Of a stretch of DNA of 16,085 nt, positions 7,598 to 15,945 are shown in pieces. Position 1 is the stretch's first letter. Each line of letters opens with the position of its first letter. The translations under genes and the position numbers were made by a program. The notes under the pieces are model-generated. The model saw only the letters and a list, made by a program, of their open reading frames with translations, did no database searches and was not told where the DNA came from. This stretch comes from JANXXV01 sp038230275 (GTDB lineage: Bacteria > Acidobacteriota > Terriglobia > Bryobacterales > Bryobacteraceae), in the NCBI GenBank assembly GCA_038230275.1, contig JBBRNO010000148.1:1-16085 (forward strand), in the 5' to 3' direction.

Positions 7598-8134
7598 CTA
7601 TTGGCGCTGAAACACTTCGTCCTTTTGATATGCGTGCGGCAGCGTTGTCACTTGGCCGATGTAGGCGCGGAGGTCGACTACCGGGGCAGTGAGGACCATG
7701 TTATTTTCACGGCCAAAGGCCACCAATTGATGGGTGGGGAAAGGCGGGTGTCCCGGCTGACGGACGAGGGTTTTGAAATCGACCCAGGCGATTCGTATTT
7801 CCGATGCATTTACCTGGACTCTGGCAAAGAGGTGGCCGGGGATCTGGCAGGCTTCCATTTCTACGGGGCGGAAGTCCGCAAATAGCACTTTGCCGAGGCG
7901 GGTGAGGCGAGCTTCGAGCCGGCCGGCGATCTTTCCTTCCTCGACTACCGAATAGTAGCCGGGTTTTGTTTCGGTGACTTTCCAGATTGTGTTGTCGTCC
8001 GCGGTTTTCCAGCGTCCGATAACGGCGGGTTCGGCGACTGTATCTTTCTCCGAATAAATCGGTTGCAGCGATAGAATGTCACAACCCGACACGAACAGCG
8101 CGGTTCCGAATAGAGCGAGGCGGAGTATGTTCAC
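7598..8134 (-). CDS. Lipoprotein, acidobacterial type, unknown function
   Basis: About 178 residues beginning with a short basic/hydrophobic segment and a lipobox (LFVSGC), so it should be lipid-anchored. The mature part (LSLQPIYSEKD, then IGRWKTADDNTIWKV) resembles a lipoprotein family I recall from Acidobacteria, with an L.PLYT.KD start and a GxW strand, of unknown function. The frame extends upstream to 8341, but only a short signal makes sense: GTG at 8134 (chosen) or GTG at 8143 both give a 17-20 residue leader. Neither has a strong ribosome site. The upstream extension overlaps the divergent TonB-dependent gene and looks non-coding. It is probably the first gene of the four-gene minus-strand operon. 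Confidence 0.75.
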   Translation of the reverse strand: MNILRLALFGTALFVSGCDILSLQPIYSEKDTVAEPAVIGRWKTADDNTIWKVTETKPGYYSVVEEGKIAGRLEARLTRLGKVLFADFRPVEMEACQIPGHLFARVQVNASEIRIAWVDFKTLVRQPGHPPFPTHQLVAFGRENNMVLTAPVVDLRAYIGQVTTLPHAYQKDEVFQRQ

Positions 8135-8198
8135 AGCATTCACAGTGTACAGCGTTTCCTGCACGCCAAGAGCGGCCGGAAGAACATAAACTGAAGCG

Positions 8199-11009
8199 AT
8201 GAGAGTTGCCACGGCAGCGTTGCTTGGGGTGTGTTTGGCATTTGGCCAAAACTCCACTGTGCGTCCAGCTGCGCCTGCGGCTCGGCCGGCTGCGCCCGTG
8301 GCTAGAGTTACCGAACTGCAGCGGGCCATCGACGAATTCAAAATTCAGACTCGGGACATGGGCCTTCGCGATGATTCGCCTTCCGTGACCCAGCGCAGTA
8401 ATGGCACGCGCAAGTGGCGCTGGCATGGGCGCCTATTTGAAAACTTTCGAAACGATGCTATCGACGCCGTGCCGCATGAGGTGGCCCAGCGCGGCGGCAC
8501 GAAAGGCATCCTGCGGCGGAATCAGTTTGGCTTCAATCTGACGGGTCCTCTTTATGTTCCGAAAGTCTATGATGGCGGGCGCAGCACCTTCTTTACTTTG
8601 ACGTTTGAAGGCACGCGAGAGAAGATTGGGCAGACGTCGCTGCGGACGGTGCCGACGATGGCTGAGCGCGCCGGCGACTGGTCGTCGTCTGTCGATTCGG
8701 CGGGCCAGCTTCTGGCGATCTACGACCCGCAATCGACTAGCAATAACGCTGCTTTCGATGCGTCGCAGGCGGTTTCGACGGACAATCTGGAATACAACCG
8801 GGCCCCGTTTCCAGGAAACCGCATTCCGACGTCGCGACTGGATCCGACGGCGCAAAAAGCGTTGCGGCTCTATCCGGCGCCGAACGCGAACGCAGGTCCC
8901 TTCTTTCAAAACAACTTCTTTGTGTTATCGCCGGAAGTGCATACGGCGGGCGGGGTAATTGTGAGCGTGGACCATACGCTTAACGTAAAGCAGAGACTGG
9001 CATTCCACCTGAATTATTCCAATGGGGTGGATGGATCAATACGGTTGTTTGAAACTGCCGCCAATCCCGGATCGCCGAATGTGGACCGGCGCTCACGAAG
9101 TGCCGCATTAAATCACGTGTTTACACTGTCACCCCAAGCGGTGAACACCCTTTCGATTTCCGCCTCCACTGGGCAGATGGAATATGAGCGCGAATTAGGG
9201 GACGGAGGCCAACCCTTTCCGAAATACCGGTTCTTGCCCTATCTATCAATGGGCCGCACGAATCCGAGCTCGAAATCGGCGCGGAATACTTACGCCGCCA
9301 GTGACGGATTCTCCTGCCACCGTGGAGCGCACCGGCTGGGAGTTTCCACGCAGGTGATTGCGGAGCAGGTCAACATTTTCGCGGCGCAGTATCCTGCAGG
9401 AGATTTCGAGTTTTCATCCGGATTGACAAGTCTGCCGGGGATCATCAATACCGGCCACGCGTTTGCGAGTTTCCTGTTGGGAGGCGCCGCTTTCGCCGAA
9501 CGCAGCGTGGTGATTGCGCCTTCGTATTTTCGTAAGCCGCGGTTTCTGGTTTCCGGCAGCGATCGATGGGAGGTGCGTAGCGGACTTACCGTGTCCGTGG
9601 GATTGACGCTCGATTCTACAGGGCCGAGGACGGAAAAGTACGACCGGCAGTCGACCGTGGATCTATCGGCGATCAACCCCGCGAATGGTTTGCCGGGCGC
9701 GTTAGTGGTTGCTGGTGCGAATGGGGCAGGCCGCGCGTTTCAGCCATGGCTTTTCAAGCTGGATCCCAGTATGGGCGTGGCATGGAGCTTCTTGAAGAAG
9801 ACGCTGGCGCGTGCGAGCTATTCGCGATCCTATTCACCCATTCCGGTCTATACGTCGCAATGGGGAACGCAGGCGTTCAATGGAACGCCCACTTGGATTT
9901 CCGCCAATCCCCAGTTGACTCCGGCGGCGACGCTGGCTCAGGGTCTGAATGATTCCGGGTCGCGGGTCTTCCCCGATAAGAGACCGGAGGCGGCGAACGA
10001 CACGGTGGCCGATCTGATTGAGCCTACCGGCAGGCAACCGACCTACCAATCCGCCAGTCTTTCGATTGAGCGTGAGTTGCCAGGGTTGTTTGTGGTGACG
10101 GCGGGCTTTGACCATTCCGATGGGCGAAATCTTCTGCTGAGCAATTCCGGGGCGAACCCCAACGCCATTCCGCTGGCGGCGCTGGACTTCCGTGACCAGT
10201 TGAACAACGAAGCATTCAAGCGCGCACTGCGGCCGTATCCGCAGTACCAGCGATTTCAAGTCTACAGTTCCTGGCCTGAGGGACACTACAAGCGGGATGC
10301 GGGCTATGTGCGCATGGAGAAGCGCTCATCGGCGGGCGTGTCGCTGTCGGCCACGTATGAATTTGCCAAGCAGATGGACGACTACTCCGGACCGTATGGC
10401 GTTCAGGACTTCTATAACCGCAAGAATGAATGGTCCATGACGGCGGGTAGCACGCCGCACCGGCTGTCGCTGACATACGTCTATGAATTGCCTTTCGGAC
10501 CGAACCGGCTGTTATTCCGCAACACAGACTGGAGAAGATACTTCGCTGCAGGGTGGTCGGTGAGCGGAGTTACCAGTGTTACCAGCGGAGACCCGATCGG
10601 GTTGCATCCGCAGTTCAACAATACAGGTGGTGTGGTGGATGCGCTGAATGTAAACGTGGTGCCGGGTGTGGATCCGCATGTTTCCAATCCGGGGCCGGAG
10701 CTTTGGTTCAACCCGGCGGCATTTTCGCAACCGGCCGATTTCACGGTGGGAGATGCGTCGCGCACGCATCCTTCGCTGCGGATGCCTGGGAATCAGAATC
10801 ATGACTTGAGTGTGAATAAGCGAGTGGCGCTTGGACCGGAGCAGAGTCTGGAGTTGAGTCTGGTGGGGCTGAATTTTCTAAATCACGCCAATTGGAACGA
10901 CCCCGATACGGTAATTGGACCGGCCTCGGCGCCGAACGTAAATGCGGGCCGCATTATCGGTTCGCGGGGCGGGCGGGTGATGCAGATTGGGATGAGGTTT
11001 AGCTTCTGA
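8199..11009 (+). CDS. Oar-like TonB-dependent outer-membrane barrel lacking the N-terminal regulatory and plug domains
   Basis: A 936-residue protein with a signal peptide (residues 1-16, ending FG-QN), a proline/alanine-rich spacer (about 22-36) and then sequence typical of Oar-like receptors: HGRLFENFRND (76-86), LRRNQFGFNLTGP (105-117), a FEGTRE segment and DP.AQKALRLYPAPN. The last residues (MRFSF) form a beta-barrel C-terminal strand with final Phe. Typical acidobacterial Oar proteins are longer, with a carboxypeptidase-regulatory domain and a plug before the HG segment; here only about 60 residues precede it. Without a visible plug, active TonB-driven uptake is doubtful and a structural or adhesive role is possible. 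It overlaps the VWA gene. Confidence 0.88.
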   Translation: MRVATAALLGVCLAFGQNSTVRPAAPAARPAAPVARVTELQRAIDEFKIQTRDMGLRDDSPSVTQRSNGTRKWRWHGRLFENFRNDAIDAVPHEVAQRGGTKGILRRNQFGFNLTGPLYVPKVYDGGRSTFFTLTFEGTREKIGQTSLRTVPTMAERAGDWSSSVDSAGQLLAIYDPQSTSNNAAFDASQAVSTDNLEYNRAPFPGNRIPTSRLDPTAQKALRLYPAPNANAGPFFQNNFFVLSPEVHTAGGVIVSVDHTLNVKQRLAFHLNYSNGVDGSIRLFETAANPGSPNVDRRSRSAALNHVFTLSPQAVNTLSISASTGQMEYERELGDGGQPFPKYRFLPYLSMGRTNPSSKSARNTYAASDGFSCHRGAHRLGVSTQVIAEQVNIFAAQYPAGDFEFSSGLTSLPGIINTGHAFASFLLGGAAFAERSVVIAPSYFRKPRFLVSGSDRWEVRSGLTVSVGLTLDSTGPRTEKYDRQSTVDLSAINPANGLPGALVVAGANGAGRAFQPWLFKLDPSMGVAWSFLKKTLARASYSRSYSPIPVYTSQWGTQAFNGTPTWISANPQLTPAATLAQGLNDSGSRVFPDKRPEAANDTVADLIEPTGRQPTYQSASLSIERELPGLFVVTAGFDHSDGRNLLLSNSGANPNAIPLAALDFRDQLNNEAFKRALRPYPQYQRFQVYSSWPEGHYKRDAGYVRMEKRSSAGVSLSATYEFAKQMDDYSGPYGVQDFYNRKNEWSMTAGSTPHRLSLTYVYELPFGPNRLLFRNTDWRRYFAAGWSVSGVTSVTSGDPIGLHPQFNNTGGVVDALNVNVVPGVDPHVSNPGPELWFNPAAFSQPADFTVGDASRTHPSLRMPGNQNHDLSVNKRVALGPEQSLELSLVGLNFLNHANWNDPDTVIGPASAPNVNAGRIIGSRGGRVMQIGMRFSF
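10994..10997 (+). promoter_or_regulatory. Ribosome binding site for the CTG-start VWA gene
   Basis: GAGG lies eight bases before CTG 11006 and inside the end of the barrel gene. It supports the CTG start; no similar site fits the ATG at 11033. Confidence 0.45.
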
Positions 11010-11941
11010 AGTACCTGTGCGCAGTCCTTTTAATGGCGGGCGGCCTATCCGCGGCCCCGGCGGTGAAGCAGGAGCATCCGCCGATTCGTGTATCATTCTG
11101 GCGCTCGGCCGGCGATCCGGTGACGCGTGCGGAGCTGAGAGTCAGGTTAAATGGAGAGGATGCCAAACTGCTGCGGTTGAGTTCGCCAGCCGACGATCTG
11201 GTGCTTTTGGTGGTGCTGGATTTTTCCGGCGATCTGTCGTTAGTCGATCCGGCACGGGAGGCGTTGACTGCCGCGTTGAAGGAACTGCCGGCGAATACAG
11301 CGGTGGGACTGCTTCGTGCGCAGGATGGGTTGCGGGTGCTTGCCGACCCGGGCAGCGGCAGGGAGAGGTTGGGTGAGATTATTGGCGGGCTGTCGATTAG
11401 TGGACGGGCCGGGCTGCTGGAGGTTTTGGAACCGGCGGCGCGGCTGACCGATTCGATTCTGGCGAAGTCGCGGGTGCGGATGGCTGTTCTCTATTTGACG
11501 GACAGTCTAATTAGCAATTATCGCGAGGACTACACCAATCCGGTGGTGAATTCCAGTGATGCCAACGATATGAGCAGGCGGTTTCCGGAAGGCTTGGTGA
11601 ACGAAAAGATTCAGCGGATAAAGACTGAGATTGCGGGCGCGCAGGCGCCTATTTTCATTGTTCATGTGCATTACCAGAACGACCGGTTGGCAGCGGCCTA
11701 TCAAACGGGGCTGCTGGAGTTGGCCACGTCTACGGGAGGCACGGCTGAGTTTTGCCACGCGGTGGGAGACATTCCGGGCGCCATAGCGGAGGTGATGGGT
11801 GCAATCAGCACACAACAAACGGCCGAAGTGGAGTGGCGCGATTTCGCTAAGTTGAAACAGATCGAACTCTCTGTGGAGGCCGATGGGCGGACGTTGCATT
11901 ACCGCCAATGGATGCCGCTGAAGGGCGTGGGTAAGAAGTAG
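11006..11941 (+). CDS. Secreted VWA-domain protein, CTG start
   Basis: Starting at CTG 11006 gives 311 residues with an excellent signal peptide (MKYLCAVLLMAGGLSAAPA); starting at ATG 11033 cuts the signal to a useless stub, and the frame closes at TAG 11000-11002. The CTGA at 11006-11009 overlaps the barrel gene's TGA, so translation is probably coupled. The body is a von Willebrand A-type Rossmann fold: VVLDFSGD (Asp72, Ser74), then AVLYLTDS and a later HVHY strand. The MIDAS motif DxSxS is degenerate (DFSGD), so metal-dependent adhesion may be weakened. It resembles acidobacterial 'VWFA-related' proteins. Its partner may be the upstream barrel protein. Confidence 0.85.
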   Translation: MKYLCAVLLMAGGLSAAPAVKQEHPPIRVSFWRSAGDPVTRAELRVRLNGEDAKLLRLSSPADDLVLLVVLDFSGDLSLVDPAREALTAALKELPANTAVGLLRAQDGLRVLADPGSGRERLGEIIGGLSISGRAGLLEVLEPAARLTDSILAKSRVRMAVLYLTDSLISNYREDYTNPVVNSSDANDMSRRFPEGLVNEKIQRIKTEIAGAQAPIFIVHVHYQNDRLAAAYQTGLLELATSTGGTAEFCHAVGDIPGAIAEVMGAISTQQTAEVEWRDFAKLKQIELSVEADGRTLHYRQWMPLKGVGKK

Positions 11942-11955
11942 TACGATCTTGCATA

Positions 11956-12465
11956 TTGTTCACCATTGGCCATTCCACGCACCCGGCGCGAGACTTCGTC
12001 GAGATCTTAAGAAGTCACGGTGTTTCCCGCATTGCCGATGTGCGGACGGTGCCTCGCTCCCGTCACAATCCGCAGTTCAACCGTGACGTTCTGCCACTGA
12101 GCCTGGCGGAGGCCGGAATCGAATACGTCTGGTTGCAGGCGCTGGGCGGGTTGCGCCGCGCGCATTCCGATTCGATCAATACGGGCTGGCGGAATATGAG
12201 CTTCCGCGGGTATGCGGACTACATGCAGACTGTGGAATTCGAGTCCGGATTGAAAGATTTACTGGCTCTACCGCGAGTTGAGACGGTCGCGCTGCTGTGT
12301 GCGGAAGCGGTCCCATGGCGATGCCATCGATCGTTGATCGCCGATGCTTTGATGGTTCGTGGAGTTCCTGTTGCGCACATTATGGGGCCGGGCAAAAGCT
12401 ATCCTCATAAACTTACACCCTGGTTGAAGATGCGTGGCGGCAACGTGATCTATCCTGCGGAATAA
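11956..12465 (+). CDS. DUF488 family protein, TTG start
   Basis: A 169-residue cytoplasmic protein beginning MFTIGHSTHP, the typical DUF488 start, with DVRTVPRSRHNPQF (28-41) and LLCAEAVPWRCHRSLIA (113-129, including Cys115, Glu117, Cys123 and His124-Arg125). The start is TTG; the only other codons between it and the in-frame stop at 11932-11934 are not starts. It follows the VWA gene by 14 bases and probably belongs to that operon, although its function is unrelated in appearance. The biochemical role of DUF488 is not established. Confidence 0.9.
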   Translation: MFTIGHSTHPARDFVEILRSHGVSRIADVRTVPRSRHNPQFNRDVLPLSLAEAGIEYVWLQALGGLRRAHSDSINTGWRNMSFRGYADYMQTVEFESGLKDLLALPRVETVALLCAEAVPWRCHRSLIADALMVRGVPVAHIMGPGKSYPHKLTPWLKMRGGNVIYPAE

Positions 12466-12647
12466 ATAGTAGAATCGCCGCCTGACGCGACGGGATTGGA
12501 TTGCCGCGGTGGGCAGGCAGGAATTGTTTCTCCAGCGGCGAGTTCGCTATGTTGCGGAAGAGCACGGGTGCGGTCAGAGAGTTCTCAGCGGGCTTTGACA
12601 TCGAACGGGCCCTCCGGGGCGCACATGCGCACGAGAGGAATGGGTAC

Positions 12648-14090
12648 TCAGCCTTTCACAACTTGCCACGGTTCCGGTGTGATGCGCAGACCGACAGGGG
12701 CGCTGCCGCGAGGCGGCCCGTTCGCTGTGATTCTGAGGTCGCGCCCCTGCTGCGTCCAGGCACTGTCGGCGTCCGTTCCCAGAATGCGGATCTTCGAGCC
12801 CTCCGCGGCGATGACGCCGGGAATCGTGAGTACTCCGGATGGAGCGGTCTCAAGGAAAGCATAGACGCTGTTGTCCTTGCGGGTGAAGCGGGTTTGGGGA
12901 GCATTGGGATCGCCGGCGGCAGCGCGCACCCACGGGCGGCTGTCGAAGATGCCCTCGCCGTTCACGGCCAGCCATTCGCCGAGCTTATTCAAACGATCAA
13001 GCTGAATGTCCGAAATGGAGCCATCCGGCCGGGGGCCTATGTTCAGCAGCAGATTGCCATTCTTGCTGACGATATCAACCAGCAGCCAGATCAGTTTGTC
13101 TGAAGTAATCACCTGCTCGGGACCTTCTGCCTGGTTGTAGCCGAAGCTGAATCCCAGGCCGCGGCAGGACTCCCACTTTTTCTCGGTGATCTTGTCATAC
13201 TTAGCGTATTCGGGTGTGGTGAAGTCTGAAAACTCCACGCCGAAACGATTGTTGATCACGCCATCCTTCACCGTGTTGTAGTAATGCGAGAAGATCTCCG
13301 GCAGTTTGCCCACCTTCGGATAGTTGATGTCGTTCCATATCACCGCGGGCTGATAACGGTTGGTCAACTCTGTCCAGTGGGCGTCGGCGTAGCGAGCATA
13401 GGCTTCACTTTGCGGAACCATGAGCTGCAGGTCCTGCAGACTCTGAATCGGATTCTCCGTGAAGGTCCAATCAAGCCCCCCGGAATAATACAGCCCCATT
13501 TTCATTCCCGCCGATCGGACAGCCGCCGACAGGTCTCCTACCAGGTCGCGGGTCGCCGACAACTCCGGTCCGTTTCTTCGGGGGTTCGGCACCTTGCTCG
13601 GCCACATCCGGAATCCGTCGTGATGCTTTGTGGTCAGCACCGCATAGCGTGCGCCAGTTTTTTTGAAGATTCCGGCCCAGCTTGCCGGATCCCATTTTGC
13701 CGTAGCCTTATCGAATATAGGCGCGAACTGGTAGTAGTCAAAGTCCTTGCCGTAGGTCTGCAGGTGGTGCTTATAAGTAGCCGAGTCCTTGATTCGAAGA
13801 GTGTTCAGATACCATTCCGCGTACGGATTCTGCTGGAACCACTTGCTCCAGTCCACTTTTCCGAGTTCCCCTGTGGTGGGCGCCCACGCTGGAACCGAAT
13901 AAAGTCCCCAATGGATGAAGATGCCGAGCTTGGCATTTTGATACCACGCGGGCACCTGGTGTCCGCGGATGGAATCCCAGGTGGGCTCGAACTTCCGTGG
14001 CTGGGGTGCTGGTTGCGCCAGCAACCGCGGCATAGACCCTAGTGCCGCCGAAGCCAGCATCGAATTTGTAAAGTTTCGCCGGTTCATCAT
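12648..14090 (-). CDS. Exported alpha-L-fucosidase, GH29
   Basis: A 480-residue enzyme. It starts MMNRRNFTNSMLASAA, with a twin-arginine-like RRNF motif and a short hydrophobic stretch ending near LLAQ, so export is likely, perhaps by Tat. GH29 features follow: AKLGIFIHWGLYSVPAWAP (53-71), LTTKHHDGF (152-160), MGLYYSGGLDW (198-208), VIWNDINYP (250-258, Asp254 as the likely nucleophile) and LLLNIGPRPDGS (near 344). It hydrolyses terminal alpha-L-fucosyl residues of plant, fungal or microbial glycans. ATG codons at 14090 and 14087 are both possible. The promoter at 14286-14314 gives a leader of about 190 bases. The gene ends 182 bases from the convergent DUF488 gene, with no clear terminator between. 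Confidence 0.93.
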   Translation of the reverse strand: MMNRRNFTNSMLASAALGSMPRLLAQPAPQPRKFEPTWDSIRGHQVPAWYQNAKLGIFIHWGLYSVPAWAPTTGELGKVDWSKWFQQNPYAEWYLNTLRIKDSATYKHHLQTYGKDFDYYQFAPIFDKATAKWDPASWAGIFKKTGARYAVLTTKHHDGFRMWPSKVPNPRRNGPELSATRDLVGDLSAAVRSAGMKMGLYYSGGLDWTFTENPIQSLQDLQLMVPQSEAYARYADAHWTELTNRYQPAVIWNDINYPKVGKLPEIFSHYYNTVKDGVINNRFGVEFSDFTTPEYAKYDKITEKKWESCRGLGFSFGYNQAEGPEQVITSDKLIWLLVDIVSKNGNLLLNIGPRPDGSISDIQLDRLNKLGEWLAVNGEGIFDSRPWVRAAAGDPNAPQTRFTRKDNSVYAFLETAPSGVLTIPGVIAAEGSKIRILGTDADSAWTQQGRDLRITANGPPRGSAPVGLRITPEPWQVVKG

Positions 14091-14262
14091 GGATAGATTC
14101 TCAAGTGGCTCCCAACTGATCCGCCGTCATCTTCTGCGCGCTGGCAGGTAAACTGCAGCAGCCCTTCCAAGCTTGCCCGCAGATAGGCGCGCCGGCGGGA
14201 GGCGGGACTCCTGAGCCGGGAAATTGCGGAGCGGATGGCCAAGACATCTTAGCAAGTAGCTC

Positions 14263-14276
14263 GCTGAGCGCTCAGC
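14263..14276. promoter_or_regulatory. Perfect 14-bp palindrome, likely operator of the fucosidase gene
   Basis: GCTGAGCGCTCAGC is a perfect palindrome beginning a few bases after the expected start point of the promoter at 14286-14314. The central AGCGCT and flanking TG/CA are like LacI-family operators. A repressor bound here would block initiation or early elongation. Confidence 0.55.
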
Positions 14277-14285
14277 TTTCATCCA

Positions 14286-14314
14286 ACTATAGTCTTCCAG
14301 TCAAATCGCGTCAA
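14286..14314 (-). promoter_or_regulatory. Sigma70-type promoter of the fucosidase gene
   Basis: On the minus strand TTGACG (14314-14309) is followed after exactly 17 bases by TATAGT (14291-14286). These match five of six -35 and five of six -10 consensus bases. The start would be near 14279, giving a leader of about 190 bases before the ATG at 14090. Confidence 0.7.
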
Positions 14315-14346
14315 GCGTAGTAGGCAGCGTGCGGTTCCCTGCCCTC

Positions 14347-14712
14347 TCAGCGTTCGCTCACGGCAAGACGCTGCGGATGTTTTCGAAGGCCGTTCGCCCT
14401 CCCAAACGGCGTGAGACGGTGGTGCGGGTATCGAACCGCAAGGATGGGGATCTCCTCCCGGATGAGTTGAAGAATCCACTTGTGGCGAGGCAGACCGCCG
14501 CTCCACGCCTCCGGCCCTGGGCCACTAGTCCTCACGCGGATCCGAATAAATGCGAACAGTGGCGCAAGCAAACGGTGCAGAACATCGACCAGAAGAGGGT
14601 TTCCAGAAGCTTCCGCAAGCGAGATCAGAAAAGCCAGATCGCACGCGATCAACGCCTTCCTGTCCCTGCGCTGGACAGCCGCCTTCCTGGATAAGGCAGT
14701 GAGTTCAGTCAA
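14347..14712 (-). pseudogene. GntR-family regulator, FCD-domain remnant
   Basis: The frame encodes about 120 residues matching the C-terminal ligand-binding FCD domain of FadR-type GntR regulators: a RRDRKALIACDLAF segment followed by LAEASGNPLLVDVLHRLL, then RHKWILQLIREE. The metal-site histidine after DLAF is leucine, and the N-terminal winged helix is missing. The frame stops at 14728-14730 upstream, and the sequence beyond belongs to the recombinase remnant on the other strand. It therefore looks like a decayed fragment, probably interrupted. Its end is only about 30 bases from the fucosidase promoter, so it may once have regulated that gene or been its neighbour. Confidence 0.6.
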
Positions 14713-14718
14713 CCAAAC

Positions 14719-15354
14719 GTGCCTCCCTCAACGGAGAGGCTGAGAGCATACCGCCGCGCCTTACGGTGCTGGGCCCATCAGGCCAGCAAGAGTCTCGTCC
14801 ATGAGGAAGGCATTTTCCACAAGTATTGGTCATTCGCGCGCGCAGGCCTGCCGCCGTTGACGACAGTGAGGAGAAAACTGACGATTAAACAAATTTGGCT
14901 CCTCAAGAGCTCCCCCGCCAGAGGGGGTGCGGAGGCAGCGCCGTACTCGGAGTCCAAGCCTGGAAAGCTGCAGAACCGGGTTCCGCAGAAAATTGCCCTA
15001 CGTGTCCGGCGTTCGCCTGCTCTCTCAAGTGGCCCATGCCATAGCACGGCAGGAAGGCGGACCAATCACCGTCTTTGCAAAAGGACGCAACCCCGAACGG
15101 TTTTGCTCAAGCCCAAGCTCTGGCAGCAGATCCTGTCCCTCCGGGAAGAAGCCGGAGACCGCTCGATGAATTTCAGATCCAGCGAATGGTCTACGCCACC
15201 GCCCGAAAAACCGGCCTCGCGTCGAAAGTCTCCGCACCTGATGTGCCCTGCTCACGCCAGCCATGCCCTGGACCGCGGCGCCCCGATTCAGCTAGTCCAG
15301 GTCCCGCTGGGGCACGCCTTGAGCCTCACCGTCTACCGCAAGTTTGTGGGCTGA
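14719..15354 (+). pseudogene. Tyrosine recombinase/integrase, frameshifted
   Basis: Pieces of one XerC/D-type integrase lie in order but in different plus frames: TERLRAYRRALRCW (N-terminal core-binding region, near 14730), LPYVSGVRLLSQ with the first catalytic Arg (near 14995), ITVFAKGRN (near 15065), RTVLLKPKLWQQILSLREEAG (near 15090), LDEFQIQRMVYATARKTGLASKVS (near 15155) and finally HASHALDRGAPIQLVQVPLGHA with a Tyr in VYRKF (near 15265-15345). The expected HWLRH box reads HLMCP, so its Arg and His are lost. At least three frame changes are needed, so it is inactive. It was probably carried by a mobile element. Confidence 0.78.
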
Positions 15355-15357
15355 ACT

Positions 15358-15942
15358 TTATGTCAGAATCGCTTTGATGACGTTGCCGTGGACATCCGTG
15401 AGACGGAAGTCGCGGCCGCTGTAGGTGTATGTCAGGCGCGTGTTAGCGATTCCCATGAGATGGAGCAGCGTCGCGTGGAGATCATGCACGTGGACCCGGT
15501 TCTCTTCCGCCTTAAAGCCGAACTCGTCCGTAGCGCCATACTTCATGCCACCCTTTACGCCACCGCCCACCAGCCAAATCGAGAAGCCAAAGGGATTGTG
15601 ATCGCGTCCATTTTGGAGCTTCACCCGGGAACTGGTCTCGACTGCCGGCGTCCGGCCCAACTCACTACCGAAGATCAGCAGCGTCTCTTCGAGCAGGCCG
15701 CTCGCCTTTAGATCTTCCAAGAGTGCCGCTACTGGGCCGTCTAGCTGATTGGCCAGCTTCATGTGGATCATGATGTTATCGTGTTTATCCCACGGCTGAC
15801 TGTTGCCGAAGTAGAGTTGGACCACGCGGACACGGCCGGCTGGCGGCGCGGGAGTCAGGCCCTTGGATTCCATGGCCGCAAGCAAGAACGCATCGAACCG
15901 AGCCCGGCACTGCCTGGGTTGACAAACAGCCCCTGCATTATG
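15358..15942 (-). pseudogene. DUF1501 protein, 5'-truncated
   Basis: The frame keeps the C-terminal third of a DUF1501 protein, an exported family related to sulfatase/alkaline phosphatase folds that usually runs 450-490 residues. Clear pieces are VVQLYFGNSQPWDKHDN, LLIFGSELGRTPAVE, NGRDHNPFGFSIWL, GGGVKGG, VHVHDLHATLLHLMGI and YSGRDFRLTDVHG. Recognisable homology begins near 15850; upstream, before a stop at 15943-15945, it does not match the family. No signal peptide or N-terminal half is present, so it is a remnant. Its 3' end is intact and abuts the integrase 3' end. Confidence 0.8.
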
Positions 15943-15945
15943 TCA

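Noticed and set aside
12501..13103. Plus-strand frame of 200 residues
   Set aside because: Most of it is antisense to the GH29 fucosidase gene and it matches nothing.
13284..14042. Plus-strand frame of 252 residues
   Set aside because: It lies entirely antisense to the fucosidase gene; mirror frame of a GC-rich coding region.
15388..15711. Plus-strand frame over the right end
   Set aside because: It is antisense to the DUF1501 remnant, whose motifs are clear on the minus strand.
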